From an uncultured Christensenella sp. (lineage in GTDB: Bacteria > Bacillota > Clostridia > Christensenellales > Pumilibacteraceae): a DNA stretch of 64,000 bases. Below the pieces are notes generated by a model. It did no database searches and was not told the DNA's origin. It saw only the letters and a program-made list of their open reading frames with translations. Location: positions 5,475 to 69,474 of the forward strand of contig CAJTND010000005.1 in the NCBI GenBank assembly GCA_910577995.1, written 5' to 3'. Positions 8,694 to 18,800 of this stretch are shown piece by piece; positions within the stretch are counted from its first letter, which is position 1; the number at the start of each line of letters is the position of its first letter. A program made the translations under genes and the position numbers.

Positions 8694-9782
8694 TTATGCC
8701 TTTTTGCGAAACTCTCGCATGTAGTCGATAAGCGCGTCGACGCCCTCCTCGGGCATCGCGTTGTAAATGGACGCGCGCATACCGCCGACCAACCTATGCC
8801 CTTTGAGCGAAACAAGCCCGCGTTCCGCCGCGCCCTTGACGAAAGCGTCGTCAAGCTCCTTGCTCGGCGTTACGAACGGCACGTTCATCATCGAGCGCGC
8901 GGCTTTGTCGACGGGATTGCGATAGAACTCCGAGCCGTCGATGTAATCGTAAAGCTTGGCGGCTTTGCGCTCGTTTATCTTTTGCATAGCCGGCACGCCG
9001 CCGCGCTCTTTGAGATAGGCGAGCACTTCCATAACGACGTAGGTAGGGAAGCAGGGCGGCGTGTTGTAAAGGCTCTTCGCCTCGACCTGATCGGCATAGC
9101 GCAGCATGATAGGGCAGTTCTTGTCGGCGCGGTCGATAAGATCGTGCCTGATGATGACGACGGTCACGCCCGCAGGTCCGATATTCTTTTGCGCGCCCGC
9201 ATAAATAAGCCCGAACTTCGACACGTCGACGGTCTCGCTCAGTATCATCGACGACATATCGCATACGAGCGGTATACCGCCCGTTTCGGGCGGCGCGGCG
9301 TACTTAGTGCCGAATATAGTGTTGTTGTAGCAGATATGCACATAGTCCGCGTCGCTGCGGAACATCGACGGCGCAAGCTCGGGTATGTATGAGAAATTGC
9401 GGTCCTCGCTCGACGCGGCGACGGCGGCGTCGAGAAACCGCTTGCCTTCCTGATACGACTTTTTGGCGAAATTGCCCGTTAGGACATAATCGGCTTTACG
9501 GCTGCCCGTGCCGATGTTGAGCGGCACCGCGGAAAACTGATTGGTCGCGCCGCCCTGAACGAAAATAACGTCGTAATCATCGGGTATGTTCATAAGCTCG
9601 CGCAAAAGCTGTTCCGCGCGCGCGTTTATCTCCTCGTAGGGCTTGGAACGGTGGCTCATCTCCATTACCGACATGCCCGTACCGTTATAGTCGGTGATGC
9701 CGTCTTTGACGCGCTCGAGCACTTCGATAGGGAGCATGCTCGGTCCTGCCGAAAAATTGAAAACTCTGTCTTTGTTTTGCAT
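8694..9782 (-). CDS. serC: Phosphoserine aminotransferase SerC
   Basis: SerC is a PLP enzyme that converts 3-phosphohydroxypyruvate and glutamate to phosphoserine. It starts MQNKDRVFNFSAGPSMLP, the typical SerC opening, and carries FVQGGATNQFSAVP, CDMSSMILS and the PLP-lysine region AGAQKNIGPAGVTVVI. The C-terminal block LKGHRLVGGMRASIYNAMP is also diagnostic. I chose the ATG at 9782 because an AGGTG ribosome-binding site lies just before it. The upstream GTG at 9788 is part of that site. The length is 362 residues. A promoter on the minus strand lies 30 nt upstream, and serA follows in the same transcript. Serine supply also feeds glycine and cysteine formation. Confidence 0.94.
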   Translation of the reverse strand: MQNKDRVFNFSAGPSMLPIEVLERVKDGITDYNGTGMSVMEMSHRSKPYEEINARAEQLLRELMNIPDDYDVIFVQGGATNQFSAVPLNIGTGSRKADYVLTGNFAKKSYQEGKRFLDAAVAASSEDRNFSYIPELAPSMFRSDADYVHICYNNTIFGTKYAAPPETGGIPLVCDMSSMILSETVDVSKFGLIYAGAQKNIGPAGVTVVIIRHDLIDRADKNCPIMLRYADQVEAKSLYNTPPCFPTYVVMEVLAYLKERGGVPAMQKINERKAAKLYDYIDGSEFYRNPVDKAARSMMNVPFVTPSKELDDAFVKGAAERGLVSLKGHRLVGGMRASIYNAMPEEGVDALIDYMREFRKKA

Positions 9783-9811
9783 AAACACCTGCCTATAATA
9801 TTGTAATCGTT

Positions 9812-9840
9812 ATTATACAGCATTGCCACATAAAAATCAA
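9812..9840 (-). promoter_or_regulatory. serCA promoter
   Basis: On the minus strand: TTGATT, 17 nt, TATAAT, ending 29 nt before the serC ATG. It is divergent to the giant-gene promoter. Confidence 0.8.
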
Positions 9841-10047
9841 TCGAATTACGCCGCAGACGGAAAGTCTTACCGTCCTCGTTACGCCTGACACGTCCCAACG
9901 GGGGCGGCGAAGCCGTTTTTCATGTAACCGCGCCGATAGGGGCTTTGCCGTATACGATTTGCCGCCGCTCCGCATATTTATCTACTATATATAAAAACCC
10001 CCTAAATAACAAAATCTTCCTTTTTTTTGTTTCTCTCAGAGCCGAAT
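9841..10047. other. Intergenic region between serC and the giant-gene operon, no gene seen
   Basis: The gap between serC and the next gene is 441 bp. This part holds a small inverted repeat around 9858-9876 (GACGG/CCGTC on the minus strand) upstream of the serC promoter, and an A+T-rich stretch around 9980-10035. I see no convincing open frame and no riboswitch that I recognise. The right part of the gap carries the elements listed separately. Confidence 0.5.
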
Positions 10048-10067
10048 TGTGAATAAACTGTGAATAA
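10048..10067 (+). promoter_or_regulatory. Two tandem DnaA-box-like sites
   Basis: The 11-bp unit TGTGAATAAAC occurs twice back to back. The reverse complement of TGTGAATAA is TTATTCACA, which fits the relaxed DnaA-box consensus TTATNCACA exactly in both copies. They are 11 bp apart, about one helical turn, and lie 37-56 bp upstream of the -35 box of the giant-gene operon. Confidence 0.55.
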
Positions 10068-10103
10068 ACAGGAAAAAATTGTGCTTTTTTTGCCAAGTAA
10101 ATA

Positions 10104-10132
10104 TTGACAATCAGTACGAAAAGTATTATAAT
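10104..10132 (+). promoter_or_regulatory. Consensus promoter of the giant-gene operon
   Basis: TTGACA, 17 nt, TATAAT: both hexamers match the sigma-A consensus perfectly. Expected start near 10139 gives a leader of about 85 nt. Confidence 0.88.
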
Positions 10133-10146
10133 AACTGCGTGCATAT

Positions 10147-10171
10147 TGTCGAATAGTGTATATATTCGACG
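10147..10171. promoter_or_regulatory. Inverted pair of Spo0A-box-like sites
   Basis: TGTCGAA (exact 0A box) at 10147-10153 and TTCGACG (6 of 7 on the other strand) at 10165-10171 form an inverted pair just downstream of the predicted transcription start. In Bacillus abrB, 0A boxes downstream of the start mediate repression. The motif is short, so chance occurrence is possible. Confidence 0.45.
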
Positions 10172-10223
10172 TAATGCTCCACTCGAAAAATATCTTTATT
10201 TGTAAAAGAGGACGTCATAACCG

Positions 10224-13200
10224 ATGAGATCGACAAGAACAAATCGTAAATTACGGTCGCGCGCAGTATCTATAGCCGTTTGTATTGCGCTTATTATTTG
10301 CGCCGTATTATCGTTCGGATTTATATTAAACGACAGAGATACTTCGGCTGAGGCGGAAACATCCGCCGACGGCATAAAGTTCGTCCAGGTCGCGGCGGGC
10401 GAGGACTTTGCGATAGGCTTGACCTACGATAACAAGCTCTACGGCTGGAGCTTGCTCCCCAATTCGTCCGGCAACGAAACGGGCTTAACGCTCGGCAGAT
10501 ATTATTCGAGTACCCCCACGCAGATAGACTTCAAATTCATACAAGGACCTACTTCGAACGGCGAGTGGAACACTCCCGGCTACCACAACACCGAGAACGT
10601 CGCCGACAACTCGATAAAGCAAATAGTGGCGACGCGCTACTCCGCGGCTTTCGTCACGGGCAACGGCGCGATATATACCTGGGGACGCGATACGGGCAAT
10701 TATATCGACGTTACCATAACCAAAAACAGCGGCGTGCCCCATCCGCTTCTCCTCCGTAATGCGGAAGATACGACCAATGCCAATCCCTGGTATAAGCCGT
10801 ACATGATAGATTACGAATACTATAAGCACAGCAACATAACCACGAGCCAATCGGCGTTGCGTGCGATAAGACCGACGCTCAACAATATATCGATAGCGGC
10901 GGGCGAGTATAACTATATAGTAGCCTTTACGGGCGGAAATTATATCGGCGATAAAAGCGCGGCAAACACGACAAAGTACAGCTTTGTCTGGGGCTCGCGT
11001 ATGTATAACGTCCACAATGCCGAGCCTAACGCGCCGTACGCCTACGTCGATGACGGCAACACCGCGCTTTCCAATACGTTCAACTCGCGCGTGTATGCGT
11101 CGGGTACGGAATATACCGCCGATGTGCCCGTTACCGCGGTCGCAGGCGGACATACCGTCGGTATGTACGGCGGTTCTATCGCAGACAACGGCGGCACCAA
11201 CCTGATGCTCCGCGGCGATAACTTCCTTAATCACGGAAATATCGATGTCGATGCCACTAAGGCGATATCCGAACTGACGTTTACGCCCACGACCGAGCTT
11301 ATATTGACGGGCAACGGTAACGTCAGATTCTTTACCGATGCGGGCATGGGCGCTACCGATAAAAACGTTATACTGAGCGGCGCGCTTGCGGGCATGGGCG
11401 ATTCCCATACTACGGGAACAGACGATCTTCTGCGCTCCACGAGCGGCGACTTCCAGATATACGGAAGACAGGCGACCGGCAGCACGTCTACCAATATAGT
11501 ATACGGCAGCGATCTTACAAAGAGCACGACTGTGACCTTCGCCGACGGCAAAGCGCCTACTTCGAGGACGGCGTCTTTTGTGCATTACGGAGTTTCGCTC
11601 GGCAACGATATCGGTTACGGCATAAGCGCCGCGGGCGCGCTGTACGGCTGGGGCGATAATGCCGACGGTCAGATAGCGCTTTCGTCCAATGCCAATGAGG
11701 CAAATCCCGTTACGATCTACGATTCGACTGTTACGGGATTTACCGGTTTTATATCGGTCGCCGCAGGCAGGCAGCTTTCTTCAAGACAGGTAGCGTTCTT
11801 CGGCACGAACACGTCCAACCCCGTCCTCGATATTACCGAAGACGGCTCGGGCAAAGCGACCGCTGCGACTTTCCGTACGGGCACGGACGGCAGAACGCTC
11901 GTAGCCAACGACAGCGCATTCATCACGGGCGCGCTCACGACGGGCGGCCGGCTGTTCGTTTGGAGCAATGATATAACAAATATCGAAGAGATAGTCTTCG
12001 GCGATAAAAACAGCGGTAACGAGCTGAGCGGCTTCGCCGCCGTATACTCGGGCTACGGCAACAACCTTTTCGCAGTGACCAAGCTCGGTAAGCTCGTCCG
12101 TATCACCGTCGAAGAAGTCGACGGCGTCAAGCAATACGTTCAGACCGTGTACGACAGCTTCGTCAATATCGGCAGCACCAAAGCGGTAAACAACTGGTCC
12201 GTCGCTTACTCAGTTGACGCGGGCAACAAGGTCACCGTCGATAACGCCGTCGAGTTTACCGTTACCAAAGCGATGCTCGACGAGGACGGCAAAGCGCCCG
12301 CGCTCGGCTCGATAACGCTTTTCGTAGACAACGCTTATTCCGATCAGGCGTCCGTGCGTCTCAACGGCGTAGCCGACCCCGACGCAACGACTACCGACCC
12401 GAAAGCGCTCGATTATCGCGTGAGCGAGGGCAAGGGCGATCCGCTCGTCAAGTCCAACGCGATAGGCGATTCCTACCGCATGCTTTCCGACGAGATAGAC
12501 GGCGGCGTAAAGTTCCTGCGCTTGACGGGCGACGCTGCCGACAAGGTGTACAGCGCAAACGCGCTCAAGCTCAAGCCCGTTTTCAAGTTCAACGGCACAG
12601 TCATGTCGGAGAAGCAGCAGCAGAACATGTTCGATTATTCGTTCGTTTACGAGAACGAGTCGATTGACATACCCGAATCCATTTCCAAAAATGCTGGTCG
12701 CGTCGGTATAAAGATAAGTCCGAAGCAGTCGTCGCAGGGCGGCGTGATAACCGTCGAGTTTTATATCGCGCGCTACGACAGCGCGATAAACTTCACGTGC
12801 ACGTCCAAGACCGACGTCACAGACGATGCGGTATACTACGATTATAAAAAATGCGCCGTCAACTTTACGGTAGCGGACACCCCGACTTATAAGAACATGG
12901 GGCAGTTCGCCGACGACGCCGACGGCAATTCGGAAGTTCCGCTTCTCGACCCCAACAACGAATATAACAAATACTACTCGATAGCCGTTCAGGACGTATC
13001 CGGCGGTATAGACGCGCTTGTCAAATACCTCAAAAACGTAACAACGTTCGACAAGACGACCGACTCGCTCTATCTTGCGCTGCTCCAAGCCATGTCCGAC
13101 CCCGACAAGGGCGACAAGGGCTTCCCGCTCAAACAAAAAGCGGACGACGGCAAGCTCGACTACTATCTCGGCAGTGACGTCAAGACCAAGTATTACACCG

Positions 13201-15878
13201 ACAGCTATAAATACTTCCTCGCGGACCGCGACGCAGATCTTATTATGATAGCCGACCCCGCCGACCTTTCGCTCGGCGAAAAAGCGGTCGTCGCAGTCGC
13301 ACAGGGCGCTAACGGCGGCTCGGTCGTCGGTCAGGTCAACCGCGTTTCTATAAGCGGCATATCGCTCGGCGGCATCACGCAGACGCTTATCGACAACCTA
13401 AATACCGACTTCAACAATAAATACGGTCTTTACGATATAAAAGTAAACGACGATAACACGCTCTCGTTCAAGTACGACGTCGTGCTCTTCGAGGCTGTCG
13501 ACGCAACGGGCAACCTCAGATATAAGACCGCCTCGGCGGACGACACCACGACGGGCGTCGATCAGTACATCACAGACAAAGACGGAAGCTTTATGGGCTT
13601 TGACGTCAGGTTCAAGTCCTACGGCACCTACGGCTATACCGACGGAGTCTATGCTCCCGTCCGCCGCGACCCGACGCTTCTCAACGACCTCGCAGACTCC
13701 GTCGCCGCCGTGTACTCGCAGCCGAGCGTGCGCTTTAACAAAAACGGAACGACCTATTACGGCGATGCGTCCGCGGGCAATAATCTGCTCGAAATAGATT
13801 GGAGCGCAGTCAGAGTAGGCGACGAGATCACCATCAGGCTCAAAGACTATGTCAACGTTACGGGTGCGGATATCGCGTTCTCATACAACGGCGCTACGTC
13901 GGGTTACGACAAGTTCAACGAGCAGTGGGAGGATCAATCCAAGAGTGGGATAAAAGTCGTCGAGCTCAACAATTCGACGTTGACCGTGCGCCCGACGGTA
14001 GTCGCAGGGCTGTATATCGATATAATCATACAGCGTTTCTTCGACGGCAACAAGACGTTCGGCGACGACGAAAAGATAACGCTTTCGTTCAAGTTCGACA
14101 ATATAACCGACTTCGCGTTCACCGCGCTTGATAAGCCTCCGACCTTCGCCATCCCGTCGCAAGGCGGCGTGTTCGATGTGTTCGGCAGCGATACCGCGCT
14201 CAACAAGGATACCGCGTTCGTTTCGCTCACGTCGGGCGAAGTTTATCGCAACAATATAAAAATGGTCTCCGTCGAGAGCACCGATCACAACGTCGTTACG
14301 GTCGCCAAGCTTACCGAGTCGACGTTCTCCGTAAGACCGGTCAACTCGGGTTCGGCGGTTATCAACGTCGTTATGCGAGTGTTCGGTAAGACCGCGATCA
14401 TCGAACTCCCCGTCAATGTTGCGGGCGTTACGCAGATAGCCGGCGATCTCAAACTCAATAGCGTTGTCAATCCGTATGTCAATGCGTTGATGACCGCGAT
14501 AAAAAAAGAAAATAGCTTTATACCGGGCATAGACAATTACGGTATACTCTATAACGACGTCGACGAACAGGGCAGACCCAATGCCGTCGCGTTCTACGAC
14601 ACCGAGGGCAACAAGCTCGAGGGCTATCCGTCGTATATCGGTAAAGTAACGTTTATTGATACCGACACGACCAATCCGCGACTCCGTATCGAGATAAATA
14701 ACGACGCGCTCGATACGCAGGGCAGATATATAGTACGCGTGCGCTTTGTCGATAAGAGCGCGGCGCTCGCTACCTACGCCGAGTACGAGGCGTCGGGCTT
14801 GACCGTGCTCGAAACGGCGCAGGGCATACGCTCGACCAAGCTGATCGTCCCGACCAGCAGCGAGGACAAATCTATATTCACGATAGCCGTCGACTGCGAC
14901 GCTCCCAAGCGCGTAGAGGGCAGCAACACCCAAAGCGACTGGTGGGTCACGGGCGAGAACACGACTACGCAAGTGCATATCCCCGTCAGGTTCCTGCTTG
15001 AAAAGGCGGGTGCGGAAGAACCCGACGCGTATAGGATATTCCTCGTATCCGCCGAGATCGGCGCAAACAAATACTTCAATTATACGTCCGACGCGGTGGG
15101 CGAATTCGTCATCATCGAACCGCTGTACGATACGCCCAACGCTTTTACGTTAAGCATTTCCGTTGCGCCCAAGACGCACAATCCCCACGGCGAAAACATC
15201 ACTCAGATAGTTGCCTTCCGCGTTTCCACGACGGGCATTTCCACGACGCTCCCGCTCGAAACGTATAAGATAATCTGGATCGTCGCGTTCTTCGCGTCGC
15301 TCGGATTGCTGATGGTGATATTCCTTATCCGCATGATAATCTACTGGCGTCGCCGCGCTAAGCAGCGTCAGCTCATCAAGCGCAATCAGGAGCTCATCCG
15401 CATGCGCGACCGCGTGCACAACAAAGCCAATGCGGCTACGCGCGATCAGGTCGTCAAGTCCAAGATGAAGATGGAAGATCCCAAGTACGCCAAGATGTAC
15501 AACGATATGCGCAAGGCTCAGCGTCAAAACGACGGTATGGGCATCAACAGCATGGGCGTAAACAGTACAGGCGTCATACTCGAGAGCATGTCTCAGCCCG
15601 GAGAGGACTTAGACAAGAAGGGCAAAAAGAAGAAAAAGAAAGGCGGCAAAAAGTCCATAGCCGAGCTTAAAGCCGAGCTCGAAGCCAAGAAGGCTGCTTT
15701 CGCGCAGGCTCAGAACGGCGAGCCCGTAAATACCTACGGCGCGGATATGGGCATGCAAGGCGGCGCGCCGTTCGAGCCATACGGCGCTCAAAACGGCGGT
15801 TTCGGCGCGCCTAACGACGGATATGCCGCACCCGACATCGACAATACGATAGTCTTCGACGTCGACGGGCAGGGTTAA
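10224..15878 (+). CDS. Giant surface protein with RCC1-like repeats and a C-terminal membrane anchor
   Basis: The protein has 1884 residues. A signal peptide or signal anchor (VSIAVCIALIICAVLSFGF) is followed by about 570 residues of RCC1-like beta-propeller repeats, for example VQVAAGEDFAIGLTYDNKLY with GW next, a copy ending AIYTWGRD, and AGALYGWGDNADGQIAL. About 1050 beta-rich residues of unknown fold come next. A single membrane span lies near residues 1681-1706 (IIWIVAFFASLGLLMVIFLI), followed by a basic cytoplasmic tail with a Lys cluster (GKKKKKKGGKK) and a Gly/Asn/Pro-rich end. The topology is therefore mostly extracellular. It is first of three giant genes, with the next starting 11 nt after its stop. 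RCC1-like propellers usually bind proteins; no catalytic motif is visible. The function is unknown. Confidence 0.85.
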   Translation: MRSTRTNRKLRSRAVSIAVCIALIICAVLSFGFILNDRDTSAEAETSADGIKFVQVAAGEDFAIGLTYDNKLYGWSLLPNSSGNETGLTLGRYYSSTPTQIDFKFIQGPTSNGEWNTPGYHNTENVADNSIKQIVATRYSAAFVTGNGAIYTWGRDTGNYIDVTITKNSGVPHPLLLRNAEDTTNANPWYKPYMIDYEYYKHSNITTSQSALRAIRPTLNNISIAAGEYNYIVAFTGGNYIGDKSAANTTKYSFVWGSRMYNVHNAEPNAPYAYVDDGNTALSNTFNSRVYASGTEYTADVPVTAVAGGHTVGMYGGSIADNGGTNLMLRGDNFLNHGNIDVDATKAISELTFTPTTELILTGNGNVRFFTDAGMGATDKNVILSGALAGMGDSHTTGTDDLLRSTSGDFQIYGRQATGSTSTNIVYGSDLTKSTTVTFADGKAPTSRTASFVHYGVSLGNDIGYGISAAGALYGWGDNADGQIALSSNANEANPVTIYDSTVTGFTGFISVAAGRQLSSRQVAFFGTNTSNPVLDITEDGSGKATAATFRTGTDGRTLVANDSAFITGALTTGGRLFVWSNDITNIEEIVFGDKNSGNELSGFAAVYSGYGNNLFAVTKLGKLVRITVEEVDGVKQYVQTVYDSFVNIGSTKAVNNWSVAYSVDAGNKVTVDNAVEFTVTKAMLDEDGKAPALGSITLFVDNAYSDQASVRLNGVADPDATTTDPKALDYRVSEGKGDPLVKSNAIGDSYRMLSDEIDGGVKFLRLTGDAADKVYSANALKLKPVFKFNGTVMSEKQQQNMFDYSFVYENESIDIPESISKNAGRVGIKISPKQSSQGGVITVEFYIARYDSAINFTCTSKTDVTDDAVYYDYKKCAVNFTVADTPTYKNMGQFADDADGNSEVPLLDPNNEYNKYYSIAVQDVSGGIDALVKYLKNVTTFDKTTDSLYLALLQAMSDPDKGDKGFPLKQKADDGKLDYYLGSDVKTKYYTDSYKYFLADRDADLIMIADPADLSLGEKAVVAVAQGANGGSVVGQVNRVSISGISLGGITQTLIDNLNTDFNNKYGLYDIKVNDDNTLSFKYDVVLFEAVDATGNLRYKTASADDTTTGVDQYITDKDGSFMGFDVRFKSYGTYGYTDGVYAPVRRDPTLLNDLADSVAAVYSQPSVRFNKNGTTYYGDASAGNNLLEIDWSAVRVGDEITIRLKDYVNVTGADIAFSYNGATSGYDKFNEQWEDQSKSGIKVVELNNSTLTVRPTVVAGLYIDIIIQRFFDGNKTFGDDEKITLSFKFDNITDFAFTALDKPPTFAIPSQGGVFDVFGSDTALNKDTAFVSLTSGEVYRNNIKMVSVESTDHNVVTVAKLTESTFSVRPVNSGSAVINVVMRVFGKTAIIELPVNVAGVTQIAGDLKLNSVVNPYVNALMTAIKKENSFIPGIDNYGILYNDVDEQGRPNAVAFYDTEGNKLEGYPSYIGKVTFIDTDTTNPRLRIEINNDALDTQGRYIVRVRFVDKSAALATYAEYEASGLTVLETAQGIRSTKLIVPTSSEDKSIFTIAVDCDAPKRVEGSNTQSDWWVTGENTTTQVHIPVRFLLEKAGAEEPDAYRIFLVSAEIGANKYFNYTSDAVGEFVIIEPLYDTPNAFTLSISVAPKTHNPHGENITQIVAFRVSTTGISTTLPLETYKIIWIVAFFASLGLLMVIFLIRMIIYWRRRAKQRQLIKRNQELIRMRDRVHNKANAATRDQVVKSKMKMEDPKYAKMYNDMRKAQRQNDGMGINSMGVNSTGVILESMSQPGEDLDKKGKKKKKKGGKKSIAELKAELEAKKAAFAQAQNGEPVNTYGADMGMQGGAPFEPYGAQNGGFGAPNDGYAAPDIDNTIVFDVDGQG

Positions 15879-15889
15879 GGAGCGGTACT

Positions 15890-18800
15890 ATGCAGAAAAC
15901 ATCGATAAAACGTAATATATTGCTCATACTCATCGCGGCGATACTTGCGGCGGCGTTCGTATTCGTTTCGTCGTTCGCGCTCGCCCGCAGCTCGGCTGCC
16001 GAGGGCAACAACGCAGGTTCGATAGTCGACGCCAATCCAGACGTCGATCTTATTCTCGACGTCAACGGCGAGGATGCGACCAAAGTCAGCGAGCTCGTCG
16101 ACGCTATGCAGAACGACCAGATAAATACCACGGTCGCGTCTAACAACTCCAAAAACATCAAGACCCGCGTGCTTACGAGCAGGGTGGTCGTTACGGAGTA
16201 TAACGCCAAGCACTCCAACGCGATTACCAACGTATCGAGCTGGAGGTTCGACGATCAGTCAGTCAAAAACGGAAGCCACGCTTTCGATGTGTCGTTCTCG
16301 GGCACGAGCCAAATAATCATAAAGGCAGTCAAGGCTACATCGAGCGAAAACGGCGGCAGATTCTCCGTCGGAATGACTGACGGCAGCCGCAAGATCACGG
16401 TATTCTTCAAGGTCCGCGTTCGCAGCACGCTCGCGCAGTACAACAGATTCGGATCGACGAGCAACGACAACATGCTTTATGTCGGCGGCGTCGTTTCCGG
16501 CGTGAACGGCGACGTGGAGGAAACAGTAACGCCTTTCGAGATATCCAACTTCGCAAATGTAACCATAAGGCTCAACGAGTACCTTGTCGGCAGAGCGTTG
16601 TACATGGACAAGGAGCGTAAGCAGCCTATAAAGATGGGCTCTACGGGCACGTTCTGGACGGTGTCGTCGGCGGATAACTTCGTTATCAACGCGAGCGACA
16701 ATTCCGCATCGAGCGGTCTCGGCTTTGTGTCGGGCGCGTTTACCAACGTGCTCGCCGTCAATCCGACGGCGGAAGCGTCGTTCGCGCCGTATATACTCGC
16801 TAAAACGACCCTTCGATCCAACATCATCAACGACTATACCTATACGCTTTATCCCGAGCTTGCCAACGACCCCGATGCGCGTGCCGCCAAGTTCTGGGAA
16901 GAAACGCACTATGTAAAGATACGGTTCAAGACGGTGGGCGCGGCGGCTACCGACCAGCCTTACACGATAAATATCCCCGTAAGGTTCAAGCCTTCTAATC
17001 CGCAGACGAAGTCCGTCAATTCGCAGGATTTCGCGCTCAATGTGTCGTCTCAGTATTATAAAAATCTGTCCGACGGCAAATACTACAACAAGGCGGGCGA
17101 GGTGCAGGACAACCTTGCCTCCGACGCCGGCTTCAACTCTATAATAATCCGTCCGTCCGACCTCGTGGAATATTCCGCGCCGTCGTCGTATTCCAATCTG
17201 CCCGGCAAGGAGATAATGGTTTTCTCCGCGACGGACACCACGGGCTTAAAGGATATCGATTCCAACGTTTCGACGTATGACAACGCGTTTTACAGCATAG
17301 AAAAGTACGGCGAGTCTAACGCCACGTCGCCCAATCCGACGGTGCTCAAGCTCACGCTCAAGCAAAACGGCAGCTACGATATCAATTTCGCCGTCAAGTA
17401 CTTTACGTCTAACGGCACGCTTTCCGAGAGCCCCATCATAGTCACCGTGCCCGTATCGGGATTCGGTTTCTATGCCGTCAAGATACCCAACATCAAGGGC
17501 AAGCACGCTGTCAGCTACAATGTTCTCGATACCGATAACAACGCGCTGTTCGCACAGCTCGTAAGCGACGGATATCAGCTCACCGACGCGGTTTCCAACG
17601 ACAAGACCAAGCTGATGTGCGAGTTCAACAACCCCATACTCAAGCTTACGCCGCAGACCGAAAATCTGCACGGTCAGGAGATCGTTTCGCTCACGCTCAC
17701 GTTTACCAACAGCGACAGTCAGACCGTTACGCTCGTTACCAACGAGATAACGATAGACGTCAATGCCGGCAGCTTTTGGGCGAGGTTCGACGATTGGCAG
17801 GCATGGCTCATAATCGCGGCGTGCATTATCGCTGGTATCGCGCTGATACTGCTCATCGTGTTCCTGTTCATCCGCGGCGTTTCCAAGCGCAGGGAAGCGG
17901 AGAACGCGACGCAAGCCCCGCTCTCGTCCTACATAGTCAAGCTCAACTCGACTATCGCGGCGACGCAGGCACAGCGGCTCGCGGCGACGCAGGCGCTCAA
18001 CCAAGCCAACCAGATGATGCTCGCGGCAGGCACGACCACGACGACGACGGGCGTTGTTCCGCCGACGGGCACTGTGGACACTCTTCAGCTCGCAACGGGC
18101 GTTCCGTCGCAGCCCATGCCCACGGACAGCACGCCCAATAGCGCGCCCGAGCCCGCATATTCCGAGCCGAGGGCGGACAGCAACGAGGATCTTATCGCGC
18201 TTATCGCCAAGTACATAAGCGACGAAGAACTTTTGGAACGCATCTATACCGAGAAATACGAGCCTAAGGGCATGATACGCCGCACGTTCTTCAAGTCCAA
18301 GGACACGATGACGCGCGAGCTCGATAAAGAAAAAGCGCGCATAATCGAGCGTTACAAGACGCCGATGCCTATGGACGAGGCGATAATGAGCGAGGCGGAG
18401 ATACGCGCCGCCGCCGTTTCGTCCGCGCCGCGCGCGAGCGAGCCGCAGGAAGAGGAAGCGCAGGTGTTTGTCATCGACCTCGGCTTCGATCCCGATTCGC
18501 CGCTCGTGCCCGAAAAGGTCAAGGACGAGTTCTCCGAAGAGAAGATCGATATCGACCTTGCGCCCGAAGAAGCGCGGCTCAATGAGCTGCTTGCCAAGAG
18601 CGAGCTTTTGGAGAAAGAGCTTGCGGAGCTCAAACGCCGTTTGGAAAAGGTCGAGGCGGAAAACAACAAGAACAATTCCGCAGAGGACGACGTCAATGCG
18701 CGCATAACCGCGCTCACCGAGGAGAACGCGCAGTGCTCCAAGGAGATCGAGGATCTCGAGTTTAAGCTCGCGTCCGCAAAAGCCAAGGAAAAGGACAAGA

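Noticed and set aside
9783..9788. GTG at 9788 as the serC start
   Set aside because: The GTG is part of the AGGTG ribosome-binding site for the ATG at 9782, which also gives the family-typical N terminus.
9850..9935. Short ORF or T-box/serine riboswitch upstream of serC
   Set aside because: A 14-codon frame and a small hairpin exist on the minus strand, but they lie upstream of the serC promoter and show no T-box motif or specifier structure.
10040..10140. Replication origin suggested by DnaA boxes in an A+T-rich region
   Set aside because: Only two boxes, no dnaA, dnaN or rpmH nearby, and the boxes sit in front of a perfect promoter, so a regulatory role is more likely.
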